Shown piece by piece: positions 33,323 to 41,689 of a stretch of DNA of 64,000 bases. A program made the position numbers and the translations under genes. The notes below the pieces were generated by a model. It did not search any database. It was not told the DNA's origin and was given only the letters and a program-made list of their open reading frames with translations. Origin of the DNA: Kribbella sp. NBC_00382 (GTDB taxonomy: Bacteria > Actinomycetota > Actinomycetes > Propionibacteriales > Kribbellaceae); the NCBI RefSeq assembly GCF_036067295.1, contig NZ_CP107954.1, forward strand, positions 6,324,001 through 6,388,000. Direction: 5' to 3'. The stretch's first letter is position 1. Each line of letters begins with the position of its first letter.

Positions 33323-34450
33323 ATGGGTCCACTGAGTGGGGTGAAGGTCGTCGAGCTGGCCGGGCTCGGGCCGGCGCCGTTCGCCTGCATGATGCTGGCC
33401 GAGCTCGGCGCCGAGGTGCTGAGGATCGAGCGCCCGGGCGGCGGCCTGGCCATGGGCCCGCCGGAGCTGGAGCTGCTCAACCGTGGCCGCCGCAACGTCG
33501 CGCTCAACCTCAAGAACCCGGCCGCAATCGACACCGTGCTCCAGTTGGTCGCGGGTGCGGACGTACTGATCGAAGGCTTCCGGCCGGGCGTCGCCGAGCG
33601 GCTCGGGCTCGGCCCGGAGGCCTGTCACGAGGTCAATCCGAAGCTCGTCTACGGCCGGATGACCGGCTGGGGGCAGGACGGCCCATTGGCTCAGTCGGCC
33701 GGGCACGACATCGACTACCTCGCGCTATCCGGCGCGCTGCACCTCATCGGCCGGGCGGGCGGCCCGCCGCAGGTCCCGGTGAACCTGCTCGGCGACTTCG
33801 CCGGCGGCTCGCTCTACCTCGTCGTCGGCATCCTCGCCGCGGTGGTCGAGGCCCGGGGGAGCGGCCACGGTCAGGTCGTCGACGCCGCCATCGTCGACGG
33901 CGCGGCACACCTCACCACAATCGTGCACGGAGCGTTGGCGGCCGGCAATTGGCAGCTGCAGCGCGGTACGAACCTCCTCGACACCGGAGCCCCGTTCTAC
34001 GACGTGTACGAGACCTCCGACGGCGAGTTCATGGCGGTCGGCGCGATCGAGCCGCAGTTCTACGACGAGCTGATCCGCCTGCTCGCCGTCGATGCGCCCG
34101 ACCGGTACGACCAGGCCAACTGGCCGGAGCTCCACAAGCTCCTCACCGGCACCTTCGCCCAGCGCACCCAGGCCGAGTGGACCGAGATCTTCGACGGTAC
34201 CGACGCCTGCGTCTCCCCGGTACTACGGCCGGCCGCTGACCACCCCCACCTAGTTGCCCGAGGCACCTTCGTCGACCACGACGGCGTCCGGCAGCCCGCC
34301 CCCGCACCACGCTTCTCCCGCACCCCGACCCAACTCGGCCAGCCACCAGCGCGAGCCGGCCAGCACACCCGCGAAGCCTTGGCCGACTGGGGAATCGCCG
34401 ACATCGAAGCCCTGCTCGGCTCCGGCGCCGCAGTACAAGCCGAACTCTAG
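33323..34450 (+). CDS. CaiB/BaiF CoA-transferase (alpha-methylacyl-CoA racemase-like)
   Basis: A 375-residue class III CoA-transferase family protein: PLSGVKVVELAGLGPAPFA start, EVLRIERPGGG, NRGRRNVALNLK, MTGWGQDGP and the catalytic Asp in GHDIDYLALSG. The pattern is that of alpha-methylacyl-CoA racemases, which epimerise 2-methyl-branched acyl-CoAs so they can be oxidised. It is followed 10 bases on by an acyl-CoA dehydrogenase, consistent with branched-chain fatty acid degradation. Driven by a MerR-type promoter. Confidence 0.92.
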   Translation: MGPLSGVKVVELAGLGPAPFACMMLAELGAEVLRIERPGGGLAMGPPELELLNRGRRNVALNLKNPAAIDTVLQLVAGADVLIEGFRPGVAERLGLGPEACHEVNPKLVYGRMTGWGQDGPLAQSAGHDIDYLALSGALHLIGRAGGPPQVPVNLLGDFAGGSLYLVVGILAAVVEARGSGHGQVVDAAIVDGAAHLTTIVHGALAAGNWQLQRGTNLLDTGAPFYDVYETSDGEFMAVGAIEPQFYDELIRLLAVDAPDRYDQANWPELHKLLTGTFAQRTQAEWTEIFDGTDACVSPVLRPAADHPHLVARGTFVDHDGVRQPAPAPRFSRTPTQLGQPPARAGQHTREALADWGIADIEALLGSGAAVQAEL

Positions 34451-34460
34451 GAGCCCGCCC

Positions 34461-35603
34461 GTGGAACGTCACCTCTTCGATGCCGATCACGACGCCTTCC
34501 GCGAGACCGCCCGCGCGTTCTGCGAGAAGGAGATCACCCCGCACCACGACGGCTGGGAAGACGCTGGCATCGTCCCGCGCGAACTCTGGACCGCCGCCGG
34601 ATCCGCGGGCCTGCTCGGCTTCATGATGCCCGAGCAGTACGGCGGTGGAGGTGTCCGTGACTTCCGCTTCAACACCGTGGTGATCGAGGAAGTGACCAAA
34701 GCCCGTGCCAGCGGCCCCGGCTTCACCATTCACGCCGACCTGGTCTCGTCCTATCTCCTCGACTACGCCACCGAGGAACAGAAAGCCCGCTGGCTGCCCA
34801 AGTTCTGCTCCGGCGAAATGATCACCGCGATCGCCATGACCGAGCCCGGCGCGGGCAGCGACCTGCAAGGCATCACTACGACCGCCAAGCGCGACGGCGA
34901 CGACTACGTCCTGAACGGCCAGAAGACCTTCATCTCCAACGGCATCCTCGCCGACCTGGTGCTGGTCGTCGCCAAGACCGACCCGGACGCCGGCTACCAC
35001 GGCATCTCGCTGCTCGTCGTCGAGCGTGGCATGCCTGGCTTCGAGCGCGGCCGCAACCTGGAGAAGATCGGCCTGAAGGCCCAGGACACCGCCGAACTCT
35101 TTTTCGACAACGTCCGCGTCCCGGCCACCAACCTCCTCGGCGAGGAAGGCAAGGGCTTCATCTACCTGATGGAGAAGCTCCCCCAAGAGCGCCTCACCAT
35201 CGCCGTGGTCGCAGCCGCCGCCTGCGAAAGCATCCTCGACACCACCCTGGCCTACGTGAAGGATCGCAAAGCCTTCGGCCGCCCGATCGGCTCCTTCCAG
35301 AACAGTCGCTTCGTCCTGGCCGAGCTGGCCACCGAGACCCAGATCGCTCGCGTCTTCGTCGACCGCTGCATCGAAGAACTCAACGCCGGCACCCTCACCG
35401 TCTCCGACGCCGCGATGGCCAAATGGTGGACCACCGAACTGCAGAAGAAGGTCGTCGACAAGTGCCTCCAGCTGCACGGCGGCTACGGCTTCATGACCGA
35501 GTACCCGATCGCCAAGGCCTACCTCGACACACGCATCCAGACCATCTACGGCGGCACCACCGAAATCATGAAGGAGATCATCGGTCGCACCATGGGGATC
35601 TGA
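34461..35603 (+). CDS. Acyl-CoA dehydrogenase
   Basis: A 380-residue flavoprotein that introduces the alpha-beta double bond into acyl-CoA. Seen: the N-terminal ACAD domain, MTEPGAGSDLQGI (FAD/substrate loop), GFIYLMEKLPQERL, LQLHGGYGFMTEYP and the catalytic Glu in YGGTTEIMKEIIGR near the C-terminus. GTG 34461 has GGAG upstream; frame continues upstream into the CaiB gene without homology. Chain-length range is not predictable. Last gene of the operon before a repeat block. Confidence 0.95.
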   Translation: MERHLFDADHDAFRETARAFCEKEITPHHDGWEDAGIVPRELWTAAGSAGLLGFMMPEQYGGGGVRDFRFNTVVIEEVTKARASGPGFTIHADLVSSYLLDYATEEQKARWLPKFCSGEMITAIAMTEPGAGSDLQGITTTAKRDGDDYVLNGQKTFISNGILADLVLVVAKTDPDAGYHGISLLVVERGMPGFERGRNLEKIGLKAQDTAELFFDNVRVPATNLLGEEGKGFIYLMEKLPQERLTIAVVAAAACESILDTTLAYVKDRKAFGRPIGSFQNSRFVLAELATETQIARVFVDRCIEELNAGTLTVSDAAMAKWWTTELQKKVVDKCLQLHGGYGFMTEYPIAKAYLDTRIQTIYGGTTEIMKEIIGRTMGI

Positions 35604-35660
35604 CCGTTCAGGTACAGCCGATCTCAAGAGGTCCGATCTACCCGAAGGATCAACAGGGCC

Positions 35661-36020
35661 TGCAGCTACACGGATCCCGCGCAGGGGTCAGTCAACGGAC
35701 GGCATCGGCAGGGCGGGCGTTGGCGGGTTTGCCGGGGCGGTACCGGCTGGGCAGGGAAATCCCTTCGGGATAAGTGGGGTGGGGAGGGTTATACCCCCGG
35801 ATCGGGCCAATTGGCTCCCCGGTCTCCAGAAAATCCTCCCCAACCCCGTCCAGACAGGTGTTTCGGTAGAGACGGTGATGTCGCGCCGCGACGAACCGTC
35901 CCAATCCGCCTGATTCGGCCCCGATCTGGGGTCGGCTGGCGAGGAGCGGAGTTCGCAGGCGGGTTCTTGTACCGCTGGCGTGATGCTTCACGCCAGCGGG
36001 CCTACAACCTGCCAGTGGCC
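35661..36020. repeat. Dispersed structured repeat, copy B
   Basis: Partner of the copy at 18140-18600 on the same strand. It keeps the small stem ATCCC-TTC-GGGAT and the long stem 35776-35787 with 35835-35847 (GGGGT.GGGGAGG against CCTCCCCAACCCC), with T/A changes on both sides relative to copy A, so pairing is kept. Its distal part carries a perfect hairpin at 35973-35998 (CGCTGGCGTGA-TGCT-TCACGCCAGCG), degenerate in copy A. Confidence 0.8.
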
Positions 36021-36189
36021 ACCCTCAAGGGGTGCAGGCCGGGTGTGACCCACTCCAGGGGCTGGCCGTACTCGTCTCGGGCCGCGAGACGGGTCCGCCG
36101 GGCGTTGGTGGTGAACCTGTCGTCTGTGGACACTCGCGCAGCCGGGCGACACGATCCATAGTCTCTGTCATCTACTCCGGGACCTCAGT

Positions 36190-36216
36190 AGCCCGGAACT
36201 CCGAGACCTCCGGGCT
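36190..36216. promoter_or_regulatory. Small dyad upstream of the Mo-oxidoreductase operon
   Basis: AGCCCGGA (36190-36197) and TCCGGGCT (36209-36216), perfect 8-bp arms with an 11-base centre, 52 bases before the gene. It may be an operator or a terminator of upstream transcription; the sequence cannot decide. Confidence 0.45.
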
Positions 36217-36267
36217 GATTCGTGGTTGACTGCCGGGAGTGGTTTTCAGCTCGAAGGAGGTTCCCTG

Positions 36268-36864
36268 ATGAGTACTGTGTCGCCGGGGTTCACCGGGCGT
36301 CGGCGGAGTGGGGACGACCTGCCGCCGGGGCAGTACCTGACGCACGATTTTCCGGTGCTGTCGGCCGGGCCGACTCCGCACATCCAGCCGGAGCACTGGG
36401 AGTTCACCGTCGCCAATGAGGCGGGGGAGACGATCCGGTGGGACTGGAAGGCGTTCACCTCGCTGCCGAGCGAGAAGATCACCAAGGACCTGCACTGCGT
36501 GACCAGGTGGTCGAAGCTGGGCACCGAGTGGCGGGGTGTCTCGCTGGACGTCCTGCTGGCCGATGTCGAGACCGCCGCTGACTTCGTGATGGTGCACAGC
36601 TACGGCGGGTACACGACCAACCTGCCGCTCGAGGACCTGCTGGACGGGCAGGCGTGGGTCGCCTACGAGTACGACGGTGAGCCGCTGCACCCCGAGCACG
36701 GCGGCCCGGCCCGGCTGCTGGTGCCGCACCTGTACCTGTGGAAGAGCGCCAAGTGGGTGCGCGGGATGATCCTGTCCGACACCGAGGACCTGGGGTTCTG
36801 GGAGACCGCCGGCTATCACGAGTACGGAGACCCATGGAAAGAACAGCGATACGCCGGCGACTGA
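36268..36864 (+). CDS. Sulfite oxidase-like molybdopterin oxidoreductase (YedY/SUOX fold)
   Basis: A 198-residue single-domain Mo-cofactor enzyme. The Mo-ligating Cys is Cys77 in KDLHCVTRWSKLGTEWRGV; SYGGYTTNLPLEDL and HGGPARLLVPHLYLWKSAKWV are also typical of the oxidoreductase molybdopterin-binding domain. No Tat signal, so it is probably cytoplasmic, unlike MsrP/YedY. Substrate unknown. ATG has a strong GAAGGAGGT. It overlaps the next gene, a flavin reductase, which could supply or take up its electrons. Needs the molybdenum cofactor that MoaA (window start) helps make. Confidence 0.92.
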   Translation: MSTVSPGFTGRRRSGDDLPPGQYLTHDFPVLSAGPTPHIQPEHWEFTVANEAGETIRWDWKAFTSLPSEKITKDLHCVTRWSKLGTEWRGVSLDVLLADVETAADFVMVHSYGGYTTNLPLEDLLDGQAWVAYEYDGEPLHPEHGGPARLLVPHLYLWKSAKWVRGMILSDTEDLGFWETAGYHEYGDPWKEQRYAGD

Positions 36865-37589
36865 CCTGGCAGGTCGGCACCGTCACCGAGGTACGGGACG
36901 AGACGGCGAGCGCCCGGACCGTGGTGCTCGAGGTACCGGACTGGCCAGGGCATCTGCCTGGGCAGCATCTGGACGTCCGGTTGACCGCGGAGGACGGCTA
37001 CCGCGCCTCCCGGTCGTACTCGATCGCCTCGGCCTGGACCGGTACGACCATCGAGCTGACCGTCGAGCAGGTGCCTGACGGTGAGGTCTCGCCGTACCTG
37101 GTCGACGTGCTCAAGGTCGGCGACCCGCTCGAGGTGCGCGGCCCGGTCGGCGGCTGGTTCGTCTGGAAGCCCGAGCAGGAGGGCCCGATCCAGCTGATCG
37201 GCGGCGGCTCCGGCGTCGTACCGCTGATGGCGATGCTCCGCGCCCACGCGGCCAACGAGAGCACCCAGCAGGCGAGGCTCCTGTACTCCGTACGCAAGCC
37301 CGCGTCGGTGATCTACGTGCACGACCTGAAGGAGGTCGCGGCCTCCGAGGACGTCGAGATCACCTTCGCCTACACCCGCGAAGCCCCGCCGGGGGAGACC
37401 CGTCCACCGGCTCGCGTCGACGCGGAGCTGCTGAAGTCGGTGACCTTCCCGCCGGAAGACCAACCGACCGTCTATGTCTGCGGGCCGACCCCGTTCGTCG
37501 AAACGGTGGCCGATCTGCTCGTCGAGGCCGGGCACGACCCGGCCCGGGTGAGAACCGAACGCTTCGGACCTACAGGAGGACCGCGATGA
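36834..37589 (+). CDS. FAD/NAD(P)-binding ferredoxin reductase-type oxidoreductase
   Basis: A 251-residue FNR-superfamily protein: FAD motif RSYSIAS, GPVGGWFVW, pyridine nucleotide motif GGGSGVVPLMAML and C-terminal VYVCGPTPFVETV. No [2Fe-2S] domain is attached. ATG 36834 overlaps the Mo-oxidoreductase gene by 31 bases and ACGGAGA precedes it. The pair probably forms an NAD(P)H-to-Mo-centre electron route. Confidence 0.92.
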   Translation: MERTAIRRRLTWQVGTVTEVRDETASARTVVLEVPDWPGHLPGQHLDVRLTAEDGYRASRSYSIASAWTGTTIELTVEQVPDGEVSPYLVDVLKVGDPLEVRGPVGGWFVWKPEQEGPIQLIGGGSGVVPLMAMLRAHAANESTQQARLLYSVRKPASVIYVHDLKEVAASEDVEITFAYTREAPPGETRPPARVDAELLKSVTFPPEDQPTVYVCGPTPFVETVADLLVEAGHDPARVRTERFGPTGGPR

Positions 37590-37861
37590 CCGCGGACGTT
37601 CCGACCTATCTGGATGGCAATGCGGCTGCCGGCACGCTCCGGGAGTTGTTCGCCGTCGACATCACCGCAGCCATCGGCCGATGCGCCGGCTGCGGACGTA
37701 CCGGCGTCTTTGCCGAGACCCACGTCTACATGGACGCACCGGGCCTGGTCGCCCGCTGCTCCGGCTGCGACGACGTCCTACTCCGCGTAGTCACCACCCC
37801 CACAGATACGTACCTCGACCTCCGAGGGCTCACCTACCTGCGGTTCTCCACGCCAAGCTGA
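37586..37861 (+). CDS. DUF6510-type small zinc-ribbon-like protein
   Basis: A 91-residue protein with two CxxC knuckles (RCAGCGR and RCSGCDD), separated by about 24 residues, suggesting a zinc ribbon. The start YLDGNAAAGTLRELFAVDIT and the end LDLRGLTYLRF fit the family I know as DUF6510. ATGA overlap with the flavin reductase gene puts it in the same operon as third member. Role unknown; perhaps assembly or electron transfer. Confidence 0.88.
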   Translation: MTADVPTYLDGNAAAGTLRELFAVDITAAIGRCAGCGRTGVFAETHVYMDAPGLVARCSGCDDVLLRVVTTPTDTYLDLRGLTYLRFSTPS

Positions 37862-37940
37862 AGGCAGATTGCAGCAACTGACATTGCACGCAGCTCGAAT
37901 CGGCCGGAATGTGGGCTTTTTTACTTCTAGCATCCGGCGC

Positions 37941-38408
37941 ATGGAGATTCCTGGGCTGGGGCCGGTCGTGGAAGACGAGGCCTTCGAGGGGTATCGCAGC
38001 AAGGCCGTCCCGGTCGCGGTGCTCGGTGGGGTGGATTGCGAGTTCCTCGTGCAGGGGTACGAGGAGCCCGAGGACCGGGAGGACTTCCATGCGGCGATCC
38101 GCAGCTTCCTCGAACTCGACCCGGGCGCGCTGACCGACGCCCGGCAGGCGATCTACGAGTACTACCTGAAGATCCGCACCGTGCACGGCGACGGGCTGGC
38201 GGTCCGGATCGACGGTCCGGACGACGTGTTCGAGTACGTCGACCTGGGCAACGAGCCCGAGGTGTTCCGCAACGACGACGGCGACGGCCGGATCTACGTG
38301 TCGCTGGAGTGCGAATGCGACTGGGAGCCCGAGCACGGCCTGCAACTGATCTTCCGCGATGGCTGCAAGCTGACCAAAGCAGGACCGTATGACGGCGAGG
38401 TCGACTGA
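37941..38408 (+). CDS. DUF6985-like protein
   Basis: A 155-residue soluble acidic protein. GPVVEDEAFEGYRSKAVPVAVLGGVDCEFLVQGYEE followed by EDFHAAIRSFLELDP fits the DUF6985 pattern as I remember it. ATG 37941 is used because homology starts there; an open frame runs upstream. Separate from the preceding operon by 79 bases. Function unknown. Confidence 0.82.
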   Translation: MEIPGLGPVVEDEAFEGYRSKAVPVAVLGGVDCEFLVQGYEEPEDREDFHAAIRSFLELDPGALTDARQAIYEYYLKIRTVHGDGLAVRIDGPDDVFEYVDLGNEPEVFRNDDGDGRIYVSLECECDWEPEHGLQLIFRDGCKLTKAGPYDGEVD

Positions 38409-38409
38409 A

Positions 38410-38447
38410 CCGGCCCGGTCCACCCGGGCATGGGCAGACCGGGCCGG
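38410..38447. terminator. Bidirectional hairpin terminator
   Basis: CCGGCCCGGT (38410-38419) pairs perfectly with ACCGGGCCGG (38438-38447) over an 18-base loop, between the stops of two convergent genes (38408 and 38453). Confidence 0.8.
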
Positions 38448-38452
38448 CGTCA

Positions 38453-39586
38453 TCAGGGCAGGTCCACCTGGACATCGATCGTCGAGAAGGCCCCCAAGGG
38501 TTTGATGCTTCCGTCGAGGATTGAGTTGCTGTGGGTATCGCCGAGTAGGTAGCGACGGAAGAACGCGGACAGGTACGTCGTCGAGACCAGCCGCTGCTGC
38601 GTCTCGGTCAACTGCTTGTCGGAACGCTCGTGATCGTCGTCGGCGAGGCAGTGTCCCGGCGACGGCCGCGGCGGATCGAGCTCGGCGTCGTCGTAGGCGC
38701 CGACCTGGCCGCTCGACGGCGACCATTGGGTGTTGTAGAAATCGTGATTCGCACCGTGCACGTAGTACTCGTAGTACGGCGCCTTGTTGTGCGCGCCGAG
38801 GTACCCGAGATGCCCGTCGACCGCGCGGTCACAACTCCCGACGAACGACGCGACCGGGATATTGGTGATCCGGTAGTTGTCGTACTCCGGGTTGTCCGGG
38901 TTGTCGTCCGGCGCATAGGGCTCGGCCGCGGCGAGCGGCACGACCGCCTTGATCTTCACACCGGCCGGCCAGTTCTTCTGGTTCACATCCGCCGCCTCGA
39001 GCAGCGTCCCGCGCCCACCTCGCGAGTGCCCCATCAACCCGACGTTGGTCAGATCGGCATGATCCCGGAAGTCGACCGCCTTGCCGTGATCCTTGAGCTT
39101 GCCGGCCAGCGGACCGGTCCCACGAGCGGACAGCTGCTGCCACATCGCCAGGTGCCGGTTGATCAGCGATGCGCGGGCGGCATCCTGCTCCTCACCCATC
39201 AGATCGATCGTGCTGTTCGCGTCGATCGAGATCACGATCATGCCCTGGGTCGCGAGCGCCTTGCCGAGGTAGTCATAGCCGCTGTAGCTCGGGATCTCAG
39301 GAATCCCCGCAGGACAAGGCCAAGCGGACAACTTCTCGTAGTCCTGGTCATCCCAGGCCTGCTTGTCCGCGCAGGTGATCCACAGTCCGTGCGACATCAG
39401 CACGACCGGATACTTGTGACCGGCGAGATCCTTCGGGTAGTGAACGACAGCGGTCAGGTCATTGCCGACGCTGTACGTGGCCGAGCCGACTGGATGGAGT
39501 GCTGATGCTTGGGCGGTGGTTGCCGTCGGTACCAGCGACGCACCCGACAGGGCGAGCGTGGCGACGACGGTCAGCAGTTTCCTCAT
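38453..39586 (-). CDS. Secreted alpha/beta hydrolase (lipase/chlorophyllase-like)
   Basis: A 377-residue exported protein. Signal peptide about 1-28 (LLTVVATLALSGASLVPTATTAQASA). The nucleophile elbow is GHSRGG, preceded by the VVLMSHG oxyanion strand, with a candidate catalytic His in YVHGANHDFYNTQW. The fold is like bacterial platelet-activating-factor acetylhydrolase/chlorophyllase-type esterases; the substrate is not predictable. Single gene between the DUF6985-like gene and merR. Confidence 0.9.
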   Translation of the reverse strand: MRKLLTVVATLALSGASLVPTATTAQASALHPVGSATYSVGNDLTAVVHYPKDLAGHKYPVVLMSHGLWITCADKQAWDDQDYEKLSAWPCPAGIPEIPSYSGYDYLGKALATQGMIVISIDANSTIDLMGEEQDAARASLINRHLAMWQQLSARGTGPLAGKLKDHGKAVDFRDHADLTNVGLMGHSRGGRGTLLEAADVNQKNWPAGVKIKAVVPLAAAEPYAPDDNPDNPEYDNYRITNIPVASFVGSCDRAVDGHLGYLGAHNKAPYYEYYVHGANHDFYNTQWSPSSGQVGAYDDAELDPPRPSPGHCLADDDHERSDKQLTETQQRLVSTTYLSAFFRRYLLGDTHSNSILDGSIKPLGAFSTIDVQVDLP

Positions 39587-39642
39587 ACAGCTGCCACGCG
39601 CGACCCTGACAGCTGGTTGTCAGCCCGAATGTCAGGGTCTTG

Positions 39643-40395
39643 TCAGCGCCGCGGCGGCTTCGTACGTGAGCGCCGGATGGTGTCCCGCTGAGTCTCGCCG
39701 ACCGCCCGCTCGTAGGCGATCACCAGGCCTTGGATGGTGACCGGCTTGAACCGCTCGACCAGTTGCTGGATGTGCTCCGGCGGGCCGCCCGAGTCGCGGT
39801 AGTGCGGCCAGACCTTGGTCCGGAACACCTCGGTCAGCTCCTCGGCCAGCGCGCGCCCGTGCTCGCTGAAGATCCGCCCGACATCGAGCACGGCATCGAC
39901 GGGCAGATCCAGTTCGAGCAGCTCCACGCCGAGGCTGAGGTGCGCGGTCGCGACCTGGAAGACGTCCTCGTCCGGGGTCGGCTCGACCACGCCGAGCGCG
40001 ATCAGCATCTCGATCTCGTCATCGGTCAGTTCACGGCCGGTACGCCGTACCAGCGCCGCGCGGTCCAGCGTCTCGGGCAGGTCCCGCATCCAAGGTGTGA
40101 GCAGGGTCCGGTGCAGCGCGATGTCCTGCGGAGTCGCGTCGGCCGGAATGCGGTCCAGGTAGCCCTCGATCGCCGACAGGTTGAAGCCGTGCGCCTGGAG
40201 CTCCCGCACCAGGTCGAGCCGGGCGATGTGCTCGGGACCGTAGTACCCGACCCGCCCGCGGCGTACCGGCGGAGGGATCAGCCCGCGGCCCGCGTAGAAG
40301 CGCAGCGTCCGCACGGTCATCCCGACCCGGGCGGACAGCTCATCGACCGTGAGGGTCGCTTCGTCCGCGGTTGTTTCAGACATGGCCGAGATCAT
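39643..40395 (-). CDS. MerR-family transcriptional regulator of acyl-CoA metabolism (inferred)
   Basis: A 250-residue regulator. MerR winged HTH at about 15-85 (TVDELSARVGMTVRTLRFYAGRGLIPPPVRRGRVGYYGPEH), followed by a long helical C-terminal domain without metal-binding cysteines, so it senses an organic ligand. ATG 40395 has GAGGGGG upstream. It is divergent from thiolase-fadB, and a MerR promoter in the gap matches the one before the CaiB operon at 33285. Hence both operons are its likely targets, and a fatty acyl-CoA its likely signal; the ligand is inference. Confidence 0.9.
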   Translation of the reverse strand: MISAMSETTADEATLTVDELSARVGMTVRTLRFYAGRGLIPPPVRRGRVGYYGPEHIARLDLVRELQAHGFNLSAIEGYLDRIPADATPQDIALHRTLLTPWMRDLPETLDRAALVRRTGRELTDDEIEMLIALGVVEPTPDEDVFQVATAHLSLGVELLELDLPVDAVLDVGRIFSEHGRALAEELTEVFRTKVWPHYRDSGGPPEHIQQLVERFKPVTIQGLVIAYERAVGETQRDTIRRSRTKPPRR

Positions 40396-40407
40396 AACGA
40401 CCCCCTC

Positions 40408-40438
40408 TTGACGACCATGACACCAGAACTGTCACAAT
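40408..40438 (+). promoter_or_regulatory. MerR-type promoter/operator of the thiolase-fadB operon
   Basis: TTGACG (40408-40413), 19-bp spacer, CACAAT (40433-40438). The spacer carries TGACA (40418-40422) and TGTCA (40430-40434) seven bases apart. The layout and core are the same as in the element at 33285-33315. It lies in the divergent gap next to the MerR gene. Confidence 0.8.
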
Positions 40439-40468
40439 CAGCGGGACGACTCGACCGACGGGATCCCC

Positions 40469-41689
40469 ATGAGCACAGAAGCGTTTCTCTACGATGCGAT
40501 CCGGACACCGCGCGGCAAGGGCAAGGCGGCCGGCGCGCTGCACGAGGTGAAGCCGATCCAGCTGATCACCGGCCTGCTCGAGGAGCTGCGGGTCAGGCAC
40601 CCCGAGCTCGACGAGGAGGCGATCGACGACGTCGTACTCGGTGTCGTCACCCCGATCGGCGACCAGGGCATGGATATCGCTCGCACTGCGGTCCTCGCGG
40701 CGGGCTACCCGGAGACGACCGGCGGCGTGCAGCTCAACCGCTTCTGCGCCTCCGGCCTCGAAGCCGTGAACCAGGCGGCGCAGCGGATCCGGTCGGGCTG
40801 GGAGGACTTCATCCTGGCGGGCGGTGTCGAGTCGATGTCGCGGGTGCCGATGGCCTCCGACGGCGGCGCCTGGGCGATGGACCCGGAGACCGCGATCCAG
40901 ACCAACTTCATCCCGCAGGGCATCAGCGCCGACCTGATCGCCACCATGGACGGCTTCTCCCGCACCGACGTCGACACCTACGCCGCCGAGTCGCACGCGC
41001 GCGCCGCCAAGGCCTGGGCCAACGGGTACTTCGCCCGCTCGGTCGTCCCGGTCACCGATCGCAACGGGCTGCAGATCCTCGACCACGACCAGCTGGTACG
41101 ACCTGGTACCACGGTCGAGACGCTGGCCGGGCTGCCGGCGTCCTTCGCGGCGATCGGCGAGCACGGTGGGTTCGACTCGGTCGCGCTGGAGAAGTACGTG
41201 ACCGTCGAGCGGATCAACCACGTGCACCACGCCGGCAACTCGTCCGGCATCGTCGACGGCGCCGCCCTGGTTGCCATCGGCAACGAGAAGGCCGGCGAGG
41301 CGCTCGGTCAGGCGCCGCGCGGCCGGGTGGTCGCGGCTGCGGTCAGTGGTACCGACCCGACGATCATGCTGACCGGCCCGGCGCCGGCCGCCCGCAAGGC
41401 GCTGGCCAAGGCCGGGCTCGAAGTCTCCGACATCGACCTGTTCGAGATGAACGAGGCCTTCGCCGCCGCGGTCCTGCACTTCATGAACGACCTCGGCATC
41501 CCGCACGAGAAGGTGAACGTCAATGGCGGCGCGATCGCGCTCGGCCACCCGCTCGGCGCCACGGGCGCGATGCTGATCGGAACCCTGCTGGACGAGCTGG
41601 AGCGGCGCGAGCTGCGCTACGGTCTGGCCACCCTGTGCGTCGGCGGCGGCATGGGTGTCGCCACCATCATCGAGAGGTTCGCGGCATGA
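40469..41689 (+). CDS. fadA: Acetyl-CoA C-acyltransferase (FadA-type thiolase)
   Basis: Cleaves 3-ketoacyl-CoA in beta-oxidation. The 406-residue protein has the nucleophilic Cys93 (NRFCASGLEAVN), the acid/base motif NGGAIALGHPLGATG with its His, and CVGGGMGVA near the C-terminus. ATG start at 40469; its stop overlaps the start of fadB (ATGA), so the two subunits of the trifunctional complex are coupled. Expression is driven by a MerR-type promoter. Confidence 0.96.
   Translation: MSTEAFLYDAIRTPRGKGKAAGALHEVKPIQLITGLLEELRVRHPELDEEAIDDVVLGVVTPIGDQGMDIARTAVLAAGYPETTGGVQLNRFCASGLEAVNQAAQRIRSGWEDFILAGGVESMSRVPMASDGGAWAMDPETAIQTNFIPQGISADLIATMDGFSRTDVDTYAAESHARAAKAWANGYFARSVVPVTDRNGLQILDHDQLVRPGTTVETLAGLPASFAAIGEHGGFDSVALEKYVTVERINHVHHAGNSSGIVDGAALVAIGNEKAGEALGQAPRGRVVAAAVSGTDPTIMLTGPAPAARKALAKAGLEVSDIDLFEMNEAFAAAVLHFMNDLGIPHEKVNVNGGAIALGHPLGATGAMLIGTLLDELERRELRYGLATLCVGGGMGVATIIERFAA

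Larger units (their letters stand above)
35604..36267. other. 664-base gene-free region with dispersed repeat copy B
   Basis: No credible gene: open frames here are short, on both strands, and match repeat sequence. Contents: about 57 bases of 3' flank, dispersed repeat copy B (about 35661-36020), then 250 bases with a small dyad (36190-36216) and the strong ribosome site GAAGGAGGT (36253-36261) of the next gene. Confidence 0.7.

Noticed and set aside
36190..36216. Molybdenum cofactor riboswitch before the Mo-oxidoreductase gene
   Set aside because: Only one 8-bp dyad is visible; the multi-stem Moco RNA architecture is not there.
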